A stretch of 64,000 bases of DNA from Falsiroseomonas sp041690465 (GCF_041690465.1 NZ_JAWLHG010000028.1:1-64000); one strand, 5' to 3'. Numbered from the stretch's first letter, positions 34,483 through 43,156 are shown. Notes: generated from the letters alone by a model not told the origin. Made by a program: numbers and translations.

Positions 34483-35375
34483 CCCCCTCCCTCGCGCTCA
34501 CCGCCACGCCCACCGCCGCCGAAGAGGAAGCGGTGCGGGCGGCGCTGCGCGAGGCCAATGAAGCCGCGGGCTTCCCGCATGATTCGAAGCCGCTCGTCGT
34601 GCTGCTGCGCGACGATGCGGGTGCGGTGGTCGGCGGGCTCTGGGGCCGCACCGGCTGGTCCTGGCTCTATGTCGAGAACCTGGCGGTGCCGCCGGCGCTG
34701 CGCAGCGAGGGGCTCGGCGGGCGCATGCTGGCGATGGCGGAGGCCGAGGCGCGCATGCGCGGCTGCATCGGCGCCAGGCTCGACACCTATTCCTTCCAGG
34801 CCCGCGGCTTCTACGAGGGGCGCGGCTATGCGCTGGCCGGCGCTATCGAGGATTGCCCGCCCGGCCAGACCCGCTTCACCATGGTCAAGCGCCTGGACGG
34901 CGTCGCCACCGCCGAGCCCTGGCCCGACGCCGAGGCGCCGCGCGTCACCATCACCGCCACCGCGATCGACTGGGATCCGGTGGTCGGCGTGCTGGAGGAC
35001 GGGCTGACCGCCTTCAACGCGCCCTTCGCCGGCTCAGACGATTTCCACCCGCTGAACCTGGTGGTCCGCCGCCTCGGCGACACGCATCCGGTCGGCGGGC
35101 TCAGCGGGCATGTGCTCTATCGCTGGTTCTTCGTCCGCCTGCTCTATCTGCCGGAGGATCTGCGCGGCGGCGGGCTCGGCGCCGAGCTGATGCGGCGTGC
35201 GGAGGCCGAGGCGCGCGCGAGGGGCTGCATCGGCATCTGGCTCGACACCTTCGGCTTCCAGGCCCGCCCCTTCTATGAACGCCTGGGCTACCGCGTCTTC
35301 GCCACGCTCGACGACTTCCCGCCGGGCCATGCCCGGCACTACCTGATGAAGCGCCTCGACGGGGCGCCCGCATGA
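34479..35375 (+). CDS. Tandem GNAT acetyltransferase, two domains
   Basis: This 298-residue protein is made of two GNAT modules. Module 1 (about 1-148) has VENLAVPPALRSEGLGGRM and LDTYSFQARGFYEGRGY. Module 2 (about 155-298) has LLYLPEDLRGGGLGAELMRR and LDTFGFQARPFYERLGY. The strong similarity of the two halves implies internal duplication. GTG 34479 overlaps the fabD stop and its own stop overlaps an ATG before fabG, so it is embedded in the fab operon. The acyl acceptor is unknown. Confidence 0.85.
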   Translation: MTPSLALTATPTAAEEEAVRAALREANEAAGFPHDSKPLVVLLRDDAGAVVGGLWGRTGWSWLYVENLAVPPALRSEGLGGRMLAMAEAEARMRGCIGARLDTYSFQARGFYEGRGYALAGAIEDCPPGQTRFTMVKRLDGVATAEPWPDAEAPRVTITATAIDWDPVVGVLEDGLTAFNAPFAGSDDFHPLNLVVRRLGDTHPVGGLSGHVLYRWFFVRLLYLPEDLRGGGLGAELMRRAEAEARARGCIGIWLDTFGFQARPFYERLGYRVFATLDDFPPGHARHYLMKRLDGAPA

Positions 35376-35392
35376 TCGAAGGAGCCCGCGCC

Positions 35393-36133
35393 ATGTTCAA
35401 CCTGACCGGCAGGACCGCCCTGGTGACCGGCGCGACGGGGGGCATCGGCGCGGCCATCGCCACCGCGCTGCACGCGCAAGGCGCCTCGGTTGCGATCACC
35501 GGCCGGCGCGAGGCGGAACTGGCGCAGCTGGCGGAGGCGCTGGGCGGGGACCGCGTGCTGGTCGCCCCGGCCGACCTCGCCGATCCCGCCGCCCCGGCGG
35601 CGCTGGTGGAGAAGGTGGAGGGCGCGCTCGGCTCGCTCGACATCCTGGTGAACAATGCCGGCTTCACGCGCGACATGCTGGCGCTGCGGATGGGCGATGC
35701 CGACTGGAACGCGGTGCTGGAGGTGGACCTGACCGCCCCCTTCCGCCTGGCGCGCGCGGCGCTGCGCGGCATGATGAAGCGGCGTTGGGGGCGGATCGTC
35801 TCCATCGCCTCCATCGTCGGCGTCACCGGCAATGCCGGCCAGGCCAACTACGCCGCCGCCAAGGCCGGGCTGATCGGCATGAGCAAGTCCCTCGCGCAGG
35901 AGGTGGCGACGCGCGGCGTGACGGTGAACGTGGTGGCTCCCGGCTTCGTCAAGACCGCGATGACCGACGCCCTGCCGGAGGCCGCGCGCACCACCCTGCT
36001 CTCCCGCATCCCGACCCAGCGCATGGGCGCGCCTGAGGATGTCGCCGCCGCCGTCGCCTATCTTGCCAGCACCGAGGCCGCCTGGGTCACCGGGCAGACG
36101 CTGCACGTGAATGGCGGGATGGCGATGGTGTGA
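35393..36133 (+). CDS. fabG: 3-oxoacyl-ACP reductase
   Basis: This 246-residue NADPH-dependent SDR carries out the first reduction in the fatty-acid elongation cycle. It has TGATGGIG (residues 13-20), NNAG (87-90), S140, Y153 and K157 (NYAAAKAG) and the FabG-specific GNAGQANY stretch. ATG 35393 is used because AAGGAG sits 9 bases upstream and the length then equals the FabG norm; an in-frame ATG at 35372 overlaps the GNAT stop. Confidence 0.97.
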   Translation: MFNLTGRTALVTGATGGIGAAIATALHAQGASVAITGRREAELAQLAEALGGDRVLVAPADLADPAAPAALVEKVEGALGSLDILVNNAGFTRDMLALRMGDADWNAVLEVDLTAPFRLARAALRGMMKRRWGRIVSIASIVGVTGNAGQANYAAAKAGLIGMSKSLAQEVATRGVTVNVVAPGFVKTAMTDALPEAARTTLLSRIPTQRMGAPEDVAAAVAYLASTEAAWVTGQTLHVNGGMAMV

Positions 36134-36162
36134 ATCGCGGTGCCCGGGGCCGGGCCGCCAGC

Positions 36163-36672
36163 CTACGCCCCGGCGAATCGGAACTCCCCCGCCGCCTCCC
36201 ACGGGCCGCCGAGATAGCGCCACAGCAGCAGCGATTCGCCGCGCGCCGCCCAGGGTGCGAACCCGGCCTCCAGCTCCCGCAGGGTCGCCCGCGCGAGTTC
36301 CGGCGCGACCTTGTTCTGCACCGTCACATGCGGCCGCCACCCCTGCCGGTCCTGCGCACCGAGCCGGGGCGCGAAGTGGCCGGCCAGCCTGCCCCGCAGC
36401 GCGGCGAGCGGCGCCGACGCGGCCGCATAGGCAACACCGCGGCCGAGGAAGCGCAGCCCGGCGATGTCCAGATCGAAGGTCGGAGTCGCCGCCGCCTCCG
36501 CCTCCAGCACCGCGCAGACCGCCTCCGCCTGCTCGCCCGGCAGGGCGTGGAACAGCGTCAGATGGGCCGGGATCAGGTTGCGGGCGGGTGGGAAATGCGC
36601 GCGCCTTGCGGCGTCCAGCCGGGCGAAGGCGGCCGGATCGAGGCCGAGGGTCAGGATCAGCGGCGCCGCCAT
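36163..36672 (-). CDS. 2H phosphoesterase, 2'-5' RNA ligase-like
   Basis: This 169-residue soluble protein has the two HxT motifs of the 2H phosphoesterase superfamily, HLTLF (residues about 38-42) and HVTVQNK (about 115-121), in the typical two-lobed arrangement of LigT/ThpR-like proteins. ATG 36672 follows GGGGAGGC. It is on the strand opposite to the fab genes between fabG and acpP, so it interrupts the cluster. The activity could be cyclic phosphodiesterase or RNA ligase. Confidence 0.8.
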   Translation of the reverse strand: MAAPLILTLGLDPAAFARLDAARRAHFPPARNLIPAHLTLFHALPGEQAEAVCAVLEAEAAATPTFDLDIAGLRFLGRGVAYAAASAPLAALRGRLAGHFAPRLGAQDRQGWRPHVTVQNKVAPELARATLRELEAGFAPWAARGESLLLWRYLGGPWEAAGEFRFAGA

Positions 36673-36916
36673 GCCTCCCCATCTGGCTCGGCCATCCGCC
36701 CCGCCAAGCCGCCCGCCACATTCCCCCGGCTTGCGCAACCGCGCCGCCTAGGCCAAGTGACGCTTCCATGTTAGAGCCGCGCCGCCCAGGCCTTGGCCCC
36801 GGGCGGCCGTGCCTGCAGGCTCGGCATGCAGTTCCGTTGAACCACCAGTTCCGACCACCGCACCAGATCCCCGCCACGGCGGGCACGGCACGACGCAGCA
36901 GGAGAGACCCCGGTCC

Positions 36917-37156
36917 ATGAGCGACACCGCGGAGAAGGTGAAGAAGATCGTCGTGGAGCACCTCGGCGTTGACGAGGGGAAAGTGACGCCGGAGGCGTCC
37001 TTCATCGACGACCTCGGCGCCGACAGCCTCGACACGGTCGAGCTGGTCATGGCTTTCGAGGAGGCCTTCGGGGTGGAGATCCCGGACGACGCCGCCGAGA
37101 AGATCACCACGGTCAAGGATGCGATCGAGTACATCGAGAAGCAGAAGGCGGCTTGA
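36917..37156 (+). CDS. acpP: Acyl carrier protein
   Basis: This 79-residue acidic four-helix protein carries acyl intermediates on phosphopantetheine attached to S37 in GADSLDTVELVMAFEE. The length and C-terminal DAIEYIEKQK match AcpP. ATG 36917 was chosen because it starts at the family N-terminus (MSDTAEKVKKI) after AGGAGAGACC. It is followed by a strong hairpin before fabF. Confidence 0.99.
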   Translation: MSDTAEKVKKIVVEHLGVDEGKVTPEASFIDDLGADSLDTVELVMAFEEAFGVEIPDDAAEKITTVKDAIEYIEKQKAA

Positions 37157-37162
37157 TGTGCC

Positions 37163-37246
37163 GGGCATGAACGCGCTGCGTTCATGCCCCTCGGTCGCCG
37201 GGCGGCCGGCTTCCGCCGGCCTCGGCGTCGTCGCGCACGCTGCGCG
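37163..37246. terminator. Stem-loop array after acpP, first hairpin terminator-like
   Basis: Three perfect hairpins follow each other: GGGCATGAACGC/GCGTTCATGCCC (37163-37189, 12-bp stem, GCT loop), GGCCGGC/GCCGGCC (37204-37221, TTCC loop) and CGCGCA/TGCGCG (37232-37246, CGC loop). The first starts 7 bp after the acpP stop and could act as a terminator or mRNA stabiliser, but lacks a T-run. Further imperfect GC-rich pairing continues to about 37310. Similar structures lie after mltG. Confidence 0.6.
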
Positions 37247-37347
37247 ATCGCGGCTTCGTGCGGCGGCCGGCACGCTTGGCGCGGGCCGCCTTCGCCGGCC
37301 GCCAGCACAAGCGGGGCGGATGCCATGCTAGGACGGGGAAGCTAACC

Positions 37348-38631
37348 GTGTTCGCTCATCTCTCGGCGCCGCGGCGCGTCGTCGTCACGGGCATGGGGAT
37401 CGCCTGCCCGCTCGGCCTTGGGGTCGAGAATGTCTGGAAGCGGCTGACCGCCGGCGAATCGGGCCTCGGCGCCATCCAGTCCTTCGATGTCAGCCAGCTG
37501 CCCTCGAAGGTGGCCGGCCAGCTGCCGCAGGGCCCGAAGGCCGAGGGCAAGCTCGACATCGCGGAGTGGATCCCGGTCAAGGACATCAAGAAGATGGACC
37601 GCTTCATCCAGCTCGCGCTCGTCGCGGCGGAGGAGGCGGTGGAGGATTCCGGCTGGAAGCCGGAGGGCGAGGCGGATCGCTGCCGCACCGGCGTGATGAT
37701 CGGCTCCGGCATCGGCGGCCTGCCGACCATCTACGAGGCGTCCATCCAGATCTTCCAGGGCAAGCAGCGCCGCCTCTCGCCCTTCTTCATCCCCTCGGCG
37801 CTGATCAACCTGGCCTCCGGCCATGTCTCGATCAAATACGGCTTCAAGGGCCCGAACCATGCGGTGGTGACGGCCTGCGCCACCGGCGTGCATGCGCTGG
37901 GCGACGCGGCGCGGCTGATCGCGCTCGGCGACGCCGAGGTGATGGTCGCCGGCGGTGCCGAGGCCGCGGTCAGCGAGATCGGCATGGCCGGCTTCTGCGC
38001 CTCCCGCGCGCTGTCCATCTCCTTCAACGACACGCCGACCAAGGCGAGCCGCCCCTGGGACAAGGACCGCGACGGCTTCGTCATGGGCGAGGGCGCCGGC
38101 GTGGTGGTGCTCGAGGAATACGAGCACGCGAAGCAGCGCGGCGCGAAGATCTACGCCGAGGTGGTCGGCTACGGCATGTCGGGCGATGCGCACCACATCA
38201 CCGCACCGACCGAGGATGGCGACGGCGCCTTCCGCTCCATGAAGGCGGCGCTGGCCAGCGCCGGCGTCACGCCGGAGCAGGTGCAGTACGTCAACGCGCA
38301 CGGCACCTCCACCCCGATGGGCGACGACATCGAGCTCTCGGCGGTCGAGCGGCTGTGGGGCGATGCCGCAAAGCGGCTGGCGATGTCCTCCACCAAATCG
38401 GCGATCGGGCACCTGCTCGGCGCGGCCGGCGCGGTGGAGGGGATCTTCTCGGTGCTCGCGATCCGCGACGGCATCGCGCCGCCGACGCTGAACCTCGACA
38501 ACCCGTCCCGCGAAAGCCCGATCGACCGCGTGGCGAACAGCGCGCAGCAGCGGAAGATCGAGGTCGCGCTGTCCAACAGCTTCGGCTTCGGCGGCACCAA
38601 CGCGAGCATCGTGTTCAAACGCGCCGCATAG
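37348..38631 (+). CDS. fabF: 3-oxoacyl-ACP synthase II
   Basis: This 427-residue condensing enzyme elongates acyl-ACP with malonyl-ACP. The catalytic triad is C177 (VVTACATG), H318 (NAHGTSTPMGD) and H355 (SAIGHLLGAAGA). GTG 37348 is used, with GGACGGGGAAG upstream; the reading frame upstream of it encodes only stem-loop sequence. The C-terminal NSFGFGGTNAS is intact. It is part of the fabD-fabG-acpP-fabF cluster and is followed by mltG. Confidence 0.98.
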   Translation: MFAHLSAPRRVVVTGMGIACPLGLGVENVWKRLTAGESGLGAIQSFDVSQLPSKVAGQLPQGPKAEGKLDIAEWIPVKDIKKMDRFIQLALVAAEEAVEDSGWKPEGEADRCRTGVMIGSGIGGLPTIYEASIQIFQGKQRRLSPFFIPSALINLASGHVSIKYGFKGPNHAVVTACATGVHALGDAARLIALGDAEVMVAGGAEAAVSEIGMAGFCASRALSISFNDTPTKASRPWDKDRDGFVMGEGAGVVVLEEYEHAKQRGAKIYAEVVGYGMSGDAHHITAPTEDGDGAFRSMKAALASAGVTPEQVQYVNAHGTSTPMGDDIELSAVERLWGDAAKRLAMSSTKSAIGHLLGAAGAVEGIFSVLAIRDGIAPPTLNLDNPSRESPIDRVANSAQQRKIEVALSNSFGFGGTNASIVFKRAA

Positions 38632-38724
38632 GCGCGCGGGACATGGGTTGCCGCCTGAGCCTTCCGTGATCGCGGCCGCGCGCGTCTTGCCCGGCGCGCG
38701 CCGGCTTGCCACAGGGGGCGGGTG

Positions 38725-39711
38725 ATGCGCCGCCTCCCTGCCCTCCTCCTCCTGCTGCTCCTGATCCTCGCCGGCCTCGGTGCCGGCGCGTTCTGGTACG
38801 CTCGCGAGACCTATGCCGCCCCCGGCCCGCTGGCCGAGCCGGCGCAGATGGTGGTCCCGCGCGGCGGCACCACTGCCATCGCGGAGGCACTGGCCGCGCG
38901 GGGCGTGATCGCCGATCCGCGCGCCTTCGTTGCCGCCGCCTGGCTGACCCGCGGCGAGGGACCGATTCGCGCCGCCGAATTCGCCTTCCCCGCCGGCGCC
39001 AGCCTGCGCGAGGTGCTGGAGGTCCTGCGCCGCGCCCGCCCGGTGCAGCGGCGCATCACCATCCCCGAGGGCCTCACCGTCGGCCAGATCACCGCCATCC
39101 TGGAGCGTGCCGAAGGGCTCACCGGCGAGGTGCCGGCCTTCGAGGAAGGCGCCCTGCTGCCCGAGACCTACGCCTATCAATGGGGCGATCCCCGGGCCGC
39201 CATCATCCGCCGCGCCGGCCAGGCGATGGAGGCCGCCCTGGCCGAGCTCTGGGCCGCGCGCCAGCCGGAGCTGCCGCTGGCTTCCCCGCGGGAGGCGCTG
39301 ATCCTCGCCTCCATCGTCGAGCGTGAGACCGGGCAGGCGGAGGAGCGCGGGCTGGTGGCGGGCGTCTTCATCAATCGGCTGCGGCGCGGGATGATGCTGC
39401 AATCGGACCCGACGGTGGCCTATGCCGCGGCCGATGGCGGCGTGCTCGACCGCCCGCTGACCCGCGCCGACCTTGACCGCGAGCACCCCTTCAACACCTA
39501 CCGCGTGCGCGGCCTGCCGCCGGCGCCGATCGCCAGCCCGGGGCGGGAGGCGTTGCAGGCCGTGACGCAGCCCGAAGCCACCGAGTTCATCTACTTCGTC
39601 GCCGACGGCACCGGCGGGCACGCCTTCGCCCGCACGCTGGACGAGCACAACCGCAACGTGGCGCGCTGGCGCCGCATCGAGCGGGAACGGGCGGCCGGCA
39701 ACACCAGATGA
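38725..39711 (+). CDS. mltG: Endolytic transglycosylase MltG
   Basis: This 328-residue protein has one N-terminal membrane segment (about residues 4-24) and a periplasmic YceG domain. The catalytic glutamate lies in SIVERETG, followed by VFINRLRRGMMLQSDPTVAY and the HPFNTYRVRGLPPAPIASPG block. MltG cleaves nascent glycan strands and is thought to act as a terminase for peptidoglycan polymerisation. ATG 38725 is used; a GTG one codon earlier is equally possible. The fabF-mltG order is conserved in alphaproteobacteria. Confidence 0.95.
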   Translation: MRRLPALLLLLLLILAGLGAGAFWYARETYAAPGPLAEPAQMVVPRGGTTAIAEALAARGVIADPRAFVAAAWLTRGEGPIRAAEFAFPAGASLREVLEVLRRARPVQRRITIPEGLTVGQITAILERAEGLTGEVPAFEEGALLPETYAYQWGDPRAAIIRRAGQAMEAALAELWAARQPELPLASPREALILASIVERETGQAEERGLVAGVFINRLRRGMMLQSDPTVAYAAADGGVLDRPLTRADLDREHPFNTYRVRGLPPAPIASPGREALQAVTQPEATEFIYFVADGTGGHAFARTLDEHNRNVARWRRIERERAAGNTR

Positions 39712-39721
39712 TACTTGGCTT

Positions 39722-39854
39722 ATGAAGTGCTGAAGCACTTCATCCTCAATCGCCGGCGGCCCTCCGGGCCTTGGCTTCGTCATGCCGAAGGCATGCGGTC
39801 GCATGACGCACAAGCGGCGGCGGCCATTCGGCCGCTCGCCGTGCTCCGCACGGC
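39722..39854. repeat. Array of five stem-loops between mltG and EamA gene
   Basis: Five perfect hairpins lie within 133 bp. They are ATGAAGTGC/GCACTTCAT (39722-39743, TGAA loop), GGCCC/GGGCC (39758-39770), CATGCC/GGCATG (39781-39795, GAA loop), GCGGCC/GGCCGC (39820-39835, ATTC loop) and GCCGTGC/GCACGGC (39838-39854, TCC loop). An alternative long stem CGTCATGC/GCATGACG spans the third. The first may terminate mltG transcription. The layout resembles the array after acpP, and both contain a CACAAGCGG motif. Confidence 0.6.
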
Positions 39855-39880
39855 GCAGGTCAGGCCGCGATGAGGAAGGT

Positions 39881-40747
39881 ATGACGCTGACCGGCCCTGC
39901 GCTCTGGTGGCGCCTGCTGGTCATCGGGGGGCTGTGGGGCGCGTCCTTCCCGCTGCTCAGGCTGGTGGCGGTGGAGATGCCGCCCTTCGCGCTGGCAGCG
40001 CTGCGCGGCAGCTTCGCGGCGCTGGCGGTGTTCGCCTTCCTCGTCCTGACGCGCCGGCTCGGCGGTCCGTTGCAGCTGCGGCACTGGCTGGTGCTCGGCA
40101 CCACCAATGGCTGGGTGCCGAATGTGCTGACCGCGCTGGCGCTCGACCGGATCGAGGCGGCGCCGGCGGCGCTGATCCATGCCGCAACGCCGTTGCTGGT
40201 CGCCATCTTCGCCTCCGTCCTGCTGCGCGAGGAGCGGCAGGGGCCGCGCTCCGTTGCCGGGCTGCTGCTCGGCTTCGCCGGCATCGCGGTGATCCTCGGG
40301 CCGGATGCGGTGGCCGGCCGCGCCTCCTTCACCGGCGGCCTGCTGATCCTGGCCTCGGGCGTCTCCTACGCGGCGGGCACGGTCTATGCGCGCCGGGTGC
40401 GGCCCGGGGCGCCGGCGCAGCTCGCACTCGGGCAGCAGGTGGTCTCGGGCGCCGCGGCGGGGCTGCTCTCGGCACCGTTCTCGCCGGGCGAGGCCTATGA
40501 CCAGCCGCTCTGGATCTACGGCGTGGTGGCGGTGCTGGGCGTCTTCGCCTCGGCGCTGCCGCTGACCATGTTCCTCTCGCTGCTGGCGCGCGCGCGGGCC
40601 ACCGATGCGGGGATGGTGGGCTATATCCAGCCACCTTTCGCGGCCGCCCTCGGCGCACTCATGCTGGGCGAGGTGCCCTCGACACTTGTGCTCGCCGGCG
40701 GCGTGGTGGTGCTCGCCGGGGTATGGCTCGCGACCGGCCGGCGATAG
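39881..40747 (+). CDS. EamA/DMT-superfamily transporter
   Basis: This 288-residue protein has about ten hydrophobic segments arranged as two EamA repeats (residues about 5-140 and 150-285). Family features are GLWGASFPLLRLVA at the start and P(L/F)-type EamA ends with LGALMLGEVPSTLVLAGGVVVLAG. ATG 39881 follows GAGGAAGG. Members export amino acids, metabolites or drugs; the substrate is not predictable. It is downstream of the stem-loop array, so it probably has separate transcription from mltG. Confidence 0.9.
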   Translation: MTLTGPALWWRLLVIGGLWGASFPLLRLVAVEMPPFALAALRGSFAALAVFAFLVLTRRLGGPLQLRHWLVLGTTNGWVPNVLTALALDRIEAAPAALIHAATPLLVAIFASVLLREERQGPRSVAGLLLGFAGIAVILGPDAVAGRASFTGGLLILASGVSYAAGTVYARRVRPGAPAQLALGQQVVSGAAAGLLSAPFSPGEAYDQPLWIYGVVAVLGVFASALPLTMFLSLLARARATDAGMVGYIQPPFAAALGALMLGEVPSTLVLAGGVVVLAGVWLATGRR

Positions 40748-40759
40748 CTGGCCGGTCGC

Positions 40760-40843
40760 GCCGTCAGGCGCGCTACCCGCCCTTGATGCCGTCAGGCGCG
40801 CTACCCGTCCTTGATGCCGCCAGGTGCGCTACCCGCCCTTGAT
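40760..40843. repeat. Three tandem 28-bp repeats overlapping the hsp20 3' end
   Basis: Units 40760-40787, 40788-40815 and 40816-40843 share the consensus GCCGTCAGGCGCGCTACCCG plus CCCTTGAT, with one to two changes each. The third copy contains the last codons (EIKGG-type end) and stop of the hsp20 gene on the minus strand. The other two therefore look like extra copies of that gene end. Confidence 0.85.
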
Positions 40844-41323
40844 CTCGATGCGCTTGGCCTGCGGCCGGGGCTGTTCCGGGCGCGGGATGGCGATGTGCAG
40901 GACGCCCTTGTCGAAATGCGCCTGCACCTTCTCCGGGTCCGCGTCGAAGGGCAGCGCGAAGCGGCGGAGATAGGTGCCGGACTGACGCTCCACCAGGTGC
41001 CAGCGCTTGTCCTTGTCCTCCTCCTTCCGCTCGCTGCTGCGCTCCGCGCGCAGCGTCAGCACGCCGTCCTCGAGCTCGATCGAGACATCCTTCGGCTCGA
41101 TCCCCGGCAGTTCCGCGGTGACCTCGAGCTTGTCCTTGCTCTCGGACACGTCGACACGCGGGCTGATCACGCCCGGTCCGGTGAAGGGTGCGGGCAAGCC
41201 GCCGAAGCCGCCCATCACCTGATCGAACAGGCGGTCCATGCCGCGGCGCAATGAGGTGAAGGGATCGGACTCGCTGCGGCCGAGCTGGTTCTGTCCGGCA
41301 TTGGGGGGCTGTGACGTGCTCAT
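40829..41323 (-). CDS. Small heat-shock protein, Hsp20 family
   Basis: This 164-residue ATP-independent holdase has an N-terminal arm containing DPFTSLRRGMDRLFDQVMGG. Its alpha-crystallin domain (about 55-150) has VDVSESKDKLEVTAELPGIE and the GVLHIAIPRPE end, with a short C-terminal extension. ATG 41323 follows GGAGA. The gene is opposite to the flanking fab-mltG and yicC-gmk genes. Its last codons lie in the 28-bp tandem repeats. Confidence 0.93.
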   Translation of the reverse strand: MSTSQPPNAGQNQLGRSESDPFTSLRRGMDRLFDQVMGGFGGLPAPFTGPGVISPRVDVSESKDKLEVTAELPGIEPKDVSIELEDGVLTLRAERSSERKEEDKDKRWHLVERQSGTYLRRFALPFDADPEKVQAHFDKGVLHIAIPRPEQPRPQAKRIEIKGG

Positions 41324-41428
41324 GGCGTTGTCTCCGTGTGCTTCGCGCGACGCGACCGCACGCACGGGGGCGGTGGCCGGGCGCGTGGATCGACTACCGC
41401 CGCCGCCCGGTTCATGCATTGATGCTGA

Positions 41429-42214
41429 TCAATCCGACGCTGGCTTTGCCGGCAGCCGGCCGATCAGCGCATTGCGCCAAGCCGGCGGCAGCCCCCCGAC
41501 CAGGCGCGCCATGAGATAGAGCGGCAGCGGGTAGGCAACGCGCAACCGCCCGCGCGAGATGCCCGACAGCGTCCGCCGCGCCGCCTCTTCCGCATCCATC
41601 AGGAACGGCATCGGGAACGGGTTGCGGGCGGTCATCGGCGTGCGGATGTAGCCCGGGCAGACAGCATGCAGGCGGATCCCCCGCATGCGCTCGGCCGCAT
41701 CCAGCGCCTCCGCCCAGCGCTGCACCGCCGACTTCGAGGCGCAATAGGCCGGCGCGCCCGGCGCCGCGACGAAGGCGGCGAGCGAGGCGACCACCGCCAC
41801 CCGTCCGCGCAGCCCGTCCGGCCCCGGCGGCTGTTCCGCCATCGCCGCGATCGCCGGCAGTGCGGTGTTCAGCACGCCGGTGACGTTGGTGGCGAAGATC
41901 CGCTGCGCCTGCGCCGCCGGCTCGGTTGCTCCCCCGGTACCGCCGGAAACGCCCGCATTGGCGATCACGAGGTCCAGGCGCCCGGCGCCAGCGACCCACT
42001 CTGCCATGGCCGGCGCATCCGTCACGTCGAGCACCCGCGCCGCGACGCTGGCGCCGCGCGCACGGCAGGCGGCCTCGGTTGCCGCCAAGCGGGCCGCATC
42101 GCGGCCGGAGAGGTGCAGCGTCACACCCGGCGCCGCGCAAGCCTCCGCCAGTGCCCGCCCGAGGCCAGAGGAGGCGCCGGTGACCAGGACGCTCCGCCAC
42201 GGCCATTTCGTCAC
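41429..42214 (-). CDS. Short-chain dehydrogenase
   Basis: This 261-residue classical SDR has TGASSGLG (residues 12-19), NAG at 86-88, S144, Y157 and K161 (YCASK). A C-terminal hydrophobic, basic segment suggests membrane association, as in DHRS7- and acyl-substrate-type SDRs. GTG 42214 is used, preceded by GGGAGGG; no ATG fits. It is divergent from yicC (39 bp apart). The substrate is unknown. Confidence 0.88.
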   Translation of the reverse strand: MTKWPWRSVLVTGASSGLGRALAEACAAPGVTLHLSGRDAARLAATEAACRARGASVAARVLDVTDAPAMAEWVAGAGRLDLVIANAGVSGGTGGATEPAAQAQRIFATNVTGVLNTALPAIAAMAEQPPGPDGLRGRVAVVASLAAFVAAPGAPAYCASKSAVQRWAEALDAAERMRGIRLHAVCPGYIRTPMTARNPFPMPFLMDAEEAARRTLSGISRGRLRVAYPLPLYLMARLVGGLPPAWRNALIGRLPAKPASD

Positions 42215-42253
42215 CGCTTGCCCTCCCGCGCGCCAGGGAGGACAAACCGCCCG

Positions 42254-43156
42254 ATGAGCACGCTTGCCTCCATGACCGGCTTCGCCCGCGAGAGCGGCAC
42301 GCTGCCGGACGGTACCTCCTTCGTCTGGGAGTTGCGCAGCGTCAACGGGCGGGGGCTCGATCTCCGCCTGCGCGTCCCGAACGGGATGGATGCGCTGGAA
42401 CCCGCGCTGCGCGAGGCCGCCGGCAAGCGGTTGAAGCGCGGCAATGTCTCCGCCAGCCTGACGCTGAAGCGCGAGGAGCGCGCGCCGCGGCTGACGCCGG
42501 ACCCCGCCGCGCTGGACCAGGCCATCGCGCTCGCCACCAGCGTCGCGCAGCGGCTCGGCGCCCCGCCGCCGCGCGCCGAGGCGATCCTCGCCCTGCCCGG
42601 CGTGCTGCGCGCCGAGGCCGTCGAGCCCGACGAGGCGGCGGAGGAGGCGAAGCGGGCCGCGCTGCTCGCCGCCTTCGAGACGGCGCTCGCCGGCCTGTAC
42701 GGCGCCCGCGCGCGCGAGGGTGCGCAGCTGGAGAAGATCCTCGGTGCGCTGCTCGACGAGATCGACACCCTGCGCGAAGCCTCCGCTGCCGAAGCCGCGA
42801 ACCAGCCGGAAGCGCAACGCCAGCGGCTGATGGAAAATCTTGCGAAGCTGCTCGGCGAGGCCGATGCCCGCGCCCGCATTCCGGAGGAACGCCTGGCGCA
42901 GGAAGTGGCGATGCTCGCCCAGCGCTCCGATGTGCGCGAGGAGCTGGACCGGCTCGCCGCGCATGTGGCCGAGGCGCGACGGCTGCTGAAGGCCGGCGAG
43001 GCGGTGGGCCGCAAGCTGGAATTCCTCACCCAGGAGTTCGTGCGCGAGGCCAACACGCTGTGCTCCAAGAGCGCCAGCGTCGGCCTGACGCGACTCGGCC
43101 TGGAGCTGAAGGCGGCGATCGAGCGGCTGCGCGAGCAGGCGGCGAATGTGGAGTAG
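42254..43156 (+). CDS. yicC: YicC family endoribonuclease-like protein
   Basis: This 300-residue protein has the YicC N-terminal signature ASMTGFARESG and VNGRGLDLRLRVP. Its C-terminal DUF1732 block is KLEFLTQEFVREANTLCSKS plus the ERLREQAANVE end. YicC proteins are hexameric RNases that act on small RNAs. Position directly upstream of gmk (5 bp) is widely conserved and supports the call. ATG 42254 matches the conserved N-terminus. Confidence 0.96.
   Translation: MSTLASMTGFARESGTLPDGTSFVWELRSVNGRGLDLRLRVPNGMDALEPALREAAGKRLKRGNVSASLTLKREERAPRLTPDPAALDQAIALATSVAQRLGAPPPRAEAILALPGVLRAEAVEPDEAAEEAKRAALLAAFETALAGLYGARAREGAQLEKILGALLDEIDTLREASAAEAANQPEAQRQRLMENLAKLLGEADARARIPEERLAQEVAMLAQRSDVREELDRLAAHVAEARRLLKAGEAVGRKLEFLTQEFVREANTLCSKSASVGLTRLGLELKAAIERLREQAANVE

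Noticed and set aside
37342..40332. A 996-residue minus-strand open frame
   Set aside because: It is antisense to fabF, mltG and the EamA gene and reads through the stem-loop array. No recognisable domains.
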